This document shows positions 1 through 7,300 of a stretch of DNA of 20,212 nucleotides, in pieces (within the stretch, counting starts at the first letter, position 1; every line of letters starts with the position of its first letter). The DNA lies in contig CAMILJ010000019.1 of assembly GCA_946222625.1 (NCBI GenBank), positions 1 through 20,212 of the forward strand, written 5' to 3'. The notes under the pieces are model-generated. The model was given only the letters and a program-made list of their open reading frames with translations. It made no database searches and was not told where the DNA came from. Source of the stretch: an uncultured Corynebacterium sp. Its GTDB lineage: Bacteria; Actinomycetota; Actinomycetes; Mycobacteriales; Mycobacteriaceae. A program made the translations under genes and the position numbers.

Positions 1-218
1 ATGCCCAGCGTGAAGCTGGCGTAGAGCACCGTGGAGAAGGCCTCCACCGAGCGGAAGGCGGGCGCCACGATCATGAAAAGGACGAAGATGACCACCGCGC
101 CGAGCAAGCTGGCCAGTTCCGGACGGCGGATGAGGCGCGCGAAGCCGCTGCGGCGGGTCAGGCGCGTATCGGCGGGACTAGATAGCGCCTCGTCTGATGC
201 AGTGGTGGTTTCGCTCAT
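1..218 (-). CDS. Sugar-type ABC transporter permease, N-terminal fragment (runs off left edge)
   Basis: Only the first 72 residues are in the window. The start is MSETTTASDE, a cytosolic stretch rich in Arg (RLTRRSGFARLIRRPE) then leads into a first membrane segment (LLGAVVIFVLFMIVAPAF) and the phrase STVLYASFTLGI, which resembles the beginning of RbsC/XylH-type permeases of the branched carbohydrate importer class. The ATG overlaps the TGA stop of the binding-protein gene upstream (ATGA at 215-218), so the two genes are co-transcribed and probably translationally coupled. Such permeases form the membrane channel of a ribose/inositol/galactose-class importer. The ATPase gene expected with it is not in the window and may lie further left. 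Substrate cannot be told from this fragment. Confidence 0.8.
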   Translation of the reverse strand, partial: MSETTTASDEALSSPADTRLTRRSGFARLIRRPELASLLGAVVIFVLFMIVAPAFRSVEAFSTVLYASFTLG

Positions 219-1210
219 CGCAGACCTGCCTTAGCGGATTCGGAGATGATGTCCACGTTGGTGGAGTCCACGAAGGAGGGGCCGGTGTACACGGGGCGTC
301 CGCCGCCCAATGTGGAACCGTTGCGGTGTGCCAGCCACAGCGAATCGACGGCGAGGTAGCCCTGCATATAGGGCTGCTGGTCGACGGCCCATTGGATTCG
401 CTTATCCGCGATGGCGTCGACAAGCTCGGCGTTGGTGTCGAAGGTGGAGACCTTGGCCTTGGAGGAGGCGTCGGCAACCGCATCGGCGGAGCGCATAGCC
501 ACGGAGGCCTGCAGCGCCATCACCCAGTCGATGGAGGGATCCTGGCTCAGCTTCGCGTTGATGGTGGACTGCGCGGCGGTCAGATCCTTGCCGTTGACGT
601 ACAGGAGCTCAACCTTGCCGTTGTCCAGTCCCTTCTTCACACCGGCGCAGCGCGACTCCTGCGAGGAGTTGCCTTGCTCGTGGATGACGCACAGAACGTG
701 CTTGGCGCCATCTTCTTTGAGGCGCTCGCCGGCCTTGGTGCCGGCGACCTTCTCCTCCTGACCGAAGAAGGCACTCATTCCGTACTTCTGGTAATCATCC
801 ATGCCGGCGTTAAGGCCCACGGTGGGGATGCCGGCATCGGAGGCCTTCTTGGCCACCGGCCCAATCGCCCCGGAGTTAGGCATGGTTACGGCGATGCCAT
901 CCACGCCGGAATCGATGGCGGACTGCACCAGGTTAGCCTGGTTGGGTGCTTCGGGGTCGGAGGAGTAGCGCAGCTCGATATTGTCCTTGCGGGCGGCATC
1001 CTCCGCGCCCTTGCGCACGAGATCCCAGTAGGTATCCCCCGGCGCGCCGTGGGAAATCATGGCGACGACAAGGCGTTCGGTGTCGACGCCACCGGCTAGC
1101 TCGCCGTCAGCTTCGGGGCGGGGCGCGCCGCCGGTGGCCGAACATGCGGTAAGTACGGCGGCGGCAGCGACCGAGATGAGACCTAACAGTGGTTTCTTAG
1201 CATTTTTCAC
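215..1210 (-). CDS. Sugar ABC transporter substrate-binding lipoprotein (periplasmic-binding-protein type 1, RbsB-like)
   Basis: With the GTG at 1208-1210 the product is 331 residues and begins with a textbook lipoprotein signal: a positive start (KNAKK), a hydrophobic core (PLLGLISVAAAAV) and the lipobox LTAC with the lipidated Cys at residue 23. The mature part has the RbsB-like pattern: VVAMISHGAPGDTYWDLVRKG, then a repeat of AIDSGVDGIAVTMPN, GIPTVGLNAG and FDTNAELVDAI. It would sit on the outer face of the membrane, capture a sugar or polyol and pass it to the permease encoded next (4-base overlap). An in-frame TTG at 1244-1246 would add 12 residues before the signal peptide and is less likely, although neither start has an ideally spaced Shine-Dalgarno. 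The gene starts only about 100 bp after the end of the fatty acid synthase gene on the same strand. Substrate unknown. Confidence 0.88.
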   Translation of the reverse strand: MKNAKKPLLGLISVAAAAVLTACSATGGAPRPEADGELAGGVDTERLVVAMISHGAPGDTYWDLVRKGAEDAARKDNIELRYSSDPEAPNQANLVQSAIDSGVDGIAVTMPNSGAIGPVAKKASDAGIPTVGLNAGMDDYQKYGMSAFFGQEEKVAGTKAGERLKEDGAKHVLCVIHEQGNSSQESRCAGVKKGLDNGKVELLYVNGKDLTAAQSTINAKLSQDPSIDWVMALQASVAMRSADAVADASSKAKVSTFDTNAELVDAIADKRIQWAVDQQPYMQGYLAVDSLWLAHRNGSTLGGGRPVYTGPSFVDSTNVDIISESAKAGLR

Positions 1211-1284
1211 CCTTGCATGGTGCCCCAGATCGGGGGACTTCTCCAACCCGTCTGACCTGCTTCTTTATCGTTCCAGAGGGTGCA

Positions 1285-1303
1285 CGCTGGGGATATTCCA
1301 GCG
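1285..1303 (-). terminator. Weak hairpin after the fatty acid synthase gene
   Basis: Arms CGCTGG (1285-1290) and CCAGCG (1298-1303) can form a 6-bp stem with a 7-base loop, starting 5 bases after the synthase stop codon. There is no run of T on the minus strand after it, so it is at best a weak terminator or mRNA 3' end. Read-through into the sugar transporter genes is possible. Confidence 0.25.
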
Positions 1304-1307
1304 CCTG

Positions 1308-4300
1308 CTACCCCCGTTGAGCCGTGCTTCCTCCCTTTGGATCCAGGGTTCCTCCGCGCAAGCGCGCGGACTCGCTCAGCAGCACTGCGGCCTCGCGCTG
1401 CGCTACCTCGGCGGCTGTGCCCGCCCCCAGGTTGCGGTTCACCGGCCGCTCGTACAAGGCGGGCCCGCCGCGCATGGCCTTTTCCAGGCGCCGCACGCCG
1501 CGCCACTCCCGCTCGGCGGCGACCGCCTGCCAGGCTTCGGCCACGCCCTCACCCTGCTCCCGAGCCAACGCAGCATAAAACGCACCCGGGTGGACCAACG
1601 CGATAAGGGCGGAGACATGCCCGAAGCCCAGGGAGGTCACCAGGCCCGCCTTCGGCGGGGTGCGGCGCAGATCCAGCGGTTGGCGCAGCCACACTAGGTG
1701 CGCGTGGCGGCGCAGCGCGGGGTCGACGCAGTCAAGGGAACGGTTCGGCGGGAGGACCCCATTACGCAAAATCTGAGTCAGGCCGACGAGTTGGAAGGCG
1801 GCGGCACCGCCCTTGGCATGCCCGGTCAGGCTCTTCTGCGATATCACATACAGCGGGTTACCGGGGCTGCGGCCGAGTGCGGCGGCGATGCGCTCGTGCA
1901 GGTCAGATTCGTTGGGGTCGTTGGCGTTGGTGGACGTATCGTGCTTCGACACAACTGCGATATCGTCCGCGCCCACGCCGAGGGCCTTCAGCGAGCGGGC
2001 CAGGCGAGAGTCCTGCCCACCCCGCGCCGCGGAGAGTGCGCCCAAGCCCGGCGCGGGGATGGAGGTGTGCGCACCATCGGCGAAGGACTCGGCAAAGCCC
2101 ACCACGCCGAGAACCGGCAACCCCATCTGTGCCGCAAAGCTTCCCCGGGCGAGCAGGATAGTCCCGCCGCCTTCGGACTCCACGAAGCCGCCGCGGCGGC
2201 GGTCGTTGGCGCGGGAGAAGAAGCGATGCTCAATCCCCTTCGCCGCCATCTCCGCGCTATCGGCCGTGGCTGCCATGTCACCGAACCCGGTGATCCCCTC
2301 AATCGACAGGGCATCGATGCCGCCGGCCACGACGAAGTCGGCCTTTTGCAGGCGCAGCTTGTCGACGCCCTCCTCCACCGACACCGCCGCCGTGGCACAC
2401 GCGGCCACGGGGTGCACCATCTGGCCATAGCCGCCGACATAGGACTGCATCACGTGCGCAGCAATGACGTTGGGCAGCGCTTCCTGGAGGATGTCATTGG
2501 GGCGCGGCTGGGCCAAGAGCTTATCGACGTACAGCGAGCGCAGCGCCTCCTGACCCGCCATGCCGGTGCCCTGGGTGGAGCTCACCCGCGCCGGGTGGAC
2601 GTGGGCTAAGAGCTCGGCCGGACTAAAGCCCGCCGACAGGAAAGCCTCCACGGTGCACACGAGGTTCCACAGGGCGAGGCGGTCTAAGTTATCCACCATG
2701 TCCGCGGGGATGCCGTAGACCTGTGGGTCGAAGCCCTCTGGAATCTGGCCGCCCACAAAACGCGTCATGGCCACGCGCCGCGGTACGCGCACCGACGAGC
2801 CGGCGGGCCGGGTGACCTGCCATTCGATCTCACCGTTCGCATCAGTGACGCGACGCAGGGTGGCGCCCTCACAGCTGTCGACGAAACTGCGCGCCGTCGC
2901 CTCATCCCCCACGGTGAAGCTCAGCGGCTTCTCCAAGTAGATGGTGGTCAGCTCGGGCGCGAGGTTATCCACCATAGGCAGGTGCGGGCCGAAGTCATCG
3001 TGGAAGCGGCGCACACCAATCCCGGCGAGGACCTCGTCGTGGAAGCGCGCGTAGACGTCTTCCTCGGCTACCTCTTCGCCTTCGGCCGTTAGCCATCCGA
3101 CTGTGCGCTCATCCCACCTGATGAGCCCGCGGCTCCACGCTAGCTCCAACACTCCGGCGGCGGACAGGTCTCCGCCGACCTCCGCCTCATAGCGAGTGCG
3201 CGATGAGCCCAGCGGGCCCAGCTCGCCGGCACCGACGATGACCACCATGTCTTCGAGGGACTGCGTCACCTCGTTGAAGTCTGGGCTGGTGCACTCTTCA
3301 GGCCTGAGAACGTTCGGCAGGGCCTTTATTGTGCGCGGAGCTTGCGCTCCAAGAGTGCCCCTTGCGGGATGGTCAGCAGCATCGGGGGGGTCACCAAAAC
3401 CGGTCCCGGCGTTGTCGGCACGCGCCGCGCGGGCCAGCGCGGCTAAGTCCAGCTCGGCCTCGGCCAGCCCGCCGGTGAGATCGGCGCTCAGCGGCGCTAG
3501 TGCTGCATCGGCGCGGATGTGGGGGGAGGTGGTGGCGTCGATAAGCTGCACCGCCATCTCCTTCGCCGAGAAGGTTCGCACGCCGCGGGCCTCCACCTGC
3601 TCAACCAATGGATCGTTGCCGCCCATCAGGCCGGTGCCGCGCACCCACCCGATGTGGGCATGCACCAGCGAGGTCCGCGCACCCCAGCTGGGTTGCTCGG
3701 AAGACCAGCGATTGACCAAGGCATCGAGGGACGCTTTGGCCTCACCGTAGGCGCCGTCGCCGCCGAAGCGCCCGCGGTTGGGCGAGCCCGGAAGCACCAC
3801 GTGCAGCCGGTGGCCAACATGTGTATCCGCGCCCACGGCGGACAACGACGCGATGAGCTTCTCCACCGACCACAGCAGCAGGCGCATCTGGGACTCCGCC
3901 CCTGCCCCGGTATCTGCGAGAGTGCCGGCGACACGCGGCGCGGCGAAGGGGAAGAGGAGATCCGGCACGTAGGCCGGCTTGAGCTGCACAGACTTTCCGC
4001 CCACGGTGGCGGTGCGCTCCGCCGCAATCCATTCCCCGAGCGCATCCACGTCCGCGAAGGAATTGAGGTTTGCCGGAACGACCCACAGCGCTGCCGCGCC
4101 GACGGCCCGGTGGCGATAGAGCTGCTTATAGAACTCAAGGCGCTCGTGGCTTAGCTGGGAGGTCGTCGCAATCACGGTCGCGCCTTCCGCGAGCAGCTCG
4201 CCGATGAGCTCGGCGCCAATCGAACCCGGCGAGCCACCCGTTACCACCGCCACCTGATCAGCGAAGAGCAACCCAACGGCCGGGGTGCGGGCATCGCGGG

Positions 4301-7300
4301 CCAGGTCTTCGTAGCCAAAGTGCTCAGCCAGGAGCGCAACCTCCTCGCCGGTGCCCAACACGTCTAGCTCGGGCTCAGCTTCCCCGGCGGCGGCCGCGCG
4401 GGCGATATCCTCGCGGGCGGTGGCCCAGTGGTCGTCGAGAAGCACCGCCTTGCGCGCATCAAAAGCGGGGGCGACCTGTCGCTTCCAGTCCGGGCCGAGC
4501 TCCGCTGCAACGAGCTGCTCCAGAGCCGCGGGCGCGGTGCTTTCAACCTGCTCAGTCGAGATCTCCTCGCGTCCCAGGGCGGCGAGTGCGGCGCGGGCGG
4601 AGTCCTCCAGCGCCGATTCCAGGCGCTCGGTATAGGCGCGCACCGCCTTCGGGTCCACGGTCTCGTGTGGCGTTGCCGATACGGCCTTTTGCAGCGAGAC
4701 TCCTTCGCGCTCGCCGGCAGCCCTCACGGAGGCGTCGATGAGCGCATCGAGCTCAGCAACCGAGGCCGCGCCGGTCATGGGCAAACTGGCCAGGTTCCCG
4801 CCGCGCAGCGAGGAGCCCTCGCGCGTGCCCAGGACCAGCTGCGCGGTCGCGCGATCGACCCAGCCTGGGCCCAATCCCCAGGTACTGCTCACGCGCTCGG
4901 CCACGTAGCTCGGTTTCTTGCCCGCCGGCCCCGTGAGCCGGGTGAGCGCCTGCGCGACGTGCTCCGCGAGGACCTCCCCGAAGGTTGCATAGCCCGGCGC
5001 GCGCTGAGCCACGCTCTCCGCCAGCTGGGGAATGGGTTCGTCCGCCGCGTTCTCGATGGCGCTGATGCCGAACTCCACGCCGAGGTCAACGAGCAACTGG
5101 TTGCGGCGGGAGGACACACCTTCCACGAGGGTTTCGATGGAATCGGTCGCCGCCATCTGGTCAGGCCGGACCTTTGTCCACAACGCAATAAGCATCTCCA
5201 GGGCCTGGTGCACGCTGAGTGGGCGGTCCGCCACCACAGCCGGCGCCTCCTCGCGCGGGGCGTGCACGGTTTCTTCATGGTGTGTGGTGTGCGTTAACTG
5301 CTGCGGCTCAGATACTTCCGGTTCCGCTTCGGTGGTCTCCGGCTGTCCAGCCACCTGCGCTGCTGGCTCGGGTGCCGTCTCGGCGTCGTCGGCAAAGACC
5401 CGCCCGCGGTCGCGCTCATAGTTGAGCACCTCGATGTCGGTGCTGCCCGCGTGCTGGGGTAGGCGCAGGGTTTGGCCCAGCATGTTGGTCAGCGTCGGCG
5501 CGCTGCCAACGCCGACCTCAATGAAACGCTCCACGCCGAGCTGCCCGAGGATCAGGTCCTGGGTCTCTATCCAGCGCACCGGGGAGGCAAACTGCCAGGC
5601 CAAAAGCTCGATGAGCAGGGTGCGGCCCAGGCGTGCCGGGCTCGCCACGGCACCATCGAAGTCCACGAGGATCTCCTCGATGGGCTCCGAGTCCACCACC
5701 GCGGCGATGGATTCCACGAACTCGCGGCTGAGCGCGAAGGGCCGCGCCACGAGGTTAGGGATATAGCGCCCCACCAGCGCATCGAGGTTGATCTCTTCAG
5801 GGATGAGTGCGTCGAGGTGCGTGCGGAAATCCGCCACGCCGCCCACTAAGCGGGAGGAGTGGAAGGGCACATCAATCCCCGGGATGGGGATGACGGCACG
5901 CTGCCCAGGAGCGCGGCGCTCGGCGTCGCGGCTCAGCGCATCCAGGCCCGCCTTCGTGCCGGCGACCGCGTATTGACGCCCGGCAATATTGTGGTTGACC
6001 ACTTCAAGGAACTCGCCCGTCTCCGCTGCCACACGAGCGACATGGGCAAAGGTTTCGGTCGCGCTCATCCCCATCTTGTGCGGGCGCAGCGCCGCCAAAC
6101 CATAGAGGGACTGGCCCGCGGAATCGCGCTCGACCAGACGGTGCATGGTCAGCCCGCGAACATAAACAATGTCCAGGACCGCCTCCAAGGACAGGACCTC
6201 GGCATAGGCGGCCAGGGCGTTGTACTCGCCCACCGAGTGGCCCGCAAAGAATGCGCCGCTTTCGAGGACCCCGGCTTCCTTGAGTGCTGCAATCTGTGCG
6301 CAGCCGAGCGTCGCCATGGCCACCTGCGTGAACTGCGTCAGGTAGAGCACGCCGTCCGGGTGGGTGAAGGTCTCACCATCCACCACCACGGTGTCGGGGT
6401 TATGGCGGACAATCTCCAGGATGGAGAAGCTCAAGCTCTGCCGCGTGTGCTTGTCCGCGCGCTCCCACACCGCGCGCGCCGCTGCGGATTCCGCATAGTC
6501 CTTCATCCCCATCCCCGGGGACTGGATGCCCTGGCCGGGGAAGGCATAGAAGGTGGTGGGGCTGCTCATCGTCGCTCGCGCCTGCAGCACCGGCACGCCC
6601 TGGCTGGTGGCGGTCACGCTGCGGACCTCGCCGTAGCCGCGCCGCTTGTCGACGCCCACCCGTTCCACCTCGAACTCCACCTCACTGCCCGGCAGCACGG
6701 GTGCAAGCCAGGTAGCGGTCCACTCGAGGACGCGGGCGCCGTCAAAAGTCGCGGCCGCCTGCGCCAGCGCCGAGGTCCACATGCCGTGGACGATGGGGCC
6801 TTGACGATGCCCCGCCAGTGCCGCTGCGTTCGCGGACAGGTGGATGGGGTTCCTATCCCCCGTGACCACGGCGAAAGGCAACAAGGATTCCGGTGCCACC
6901 ATGCTGGTGCGGTGGCGGAAAGAGCGCGGTGTCTCACGGACCAATGACTCTGCTGTCTCTGCCCCGTTTTCTTGTGCACCATAAGTTGCGGTGCGCGCGA
7001 GCTCGAGCGGGGCGTCACCACGCCGCCCGGCGATGAGGAAACGCTCGTGCAACTGCGCGAATTCATGTTCTTCTCCGCGCACGGCGACGTTGACAGCAAC
7101 GCTCACGTCGATGAGGCGTCCCGAGGGCGTATCGCGTACCTCCTCCAGCTCGGCGGTGTAGCGCAGGTCCAAAGGCTCAGATCCCGGCGCGGTGCTGCTG
7201 CGAAGCAGATCCCAGGCGTGCGGTGTGAGACGCAGCACGTGTTCGAGGTGGACCAGGTCGAGAAAGCCCTCCACTACCGGCTCCCCTGACGCCGTATGGG

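Noticed and set aside
197..1099. 300-codon open frame on the plus strand opposite the sugar-binding lipoprotein
   Set aside because: It is antisense to a clear lipoprotein gene; its Gly/Val/His-rich translation is typical of the shadow of a GC-rich gene, and no domain is recognisable.
4428..5297. 289-codon plus-strand open frame inside the fatty acid synthase
   Set aside because: Antisense to the carrier-protein region of the synthase, with no ribosome site or known motif.
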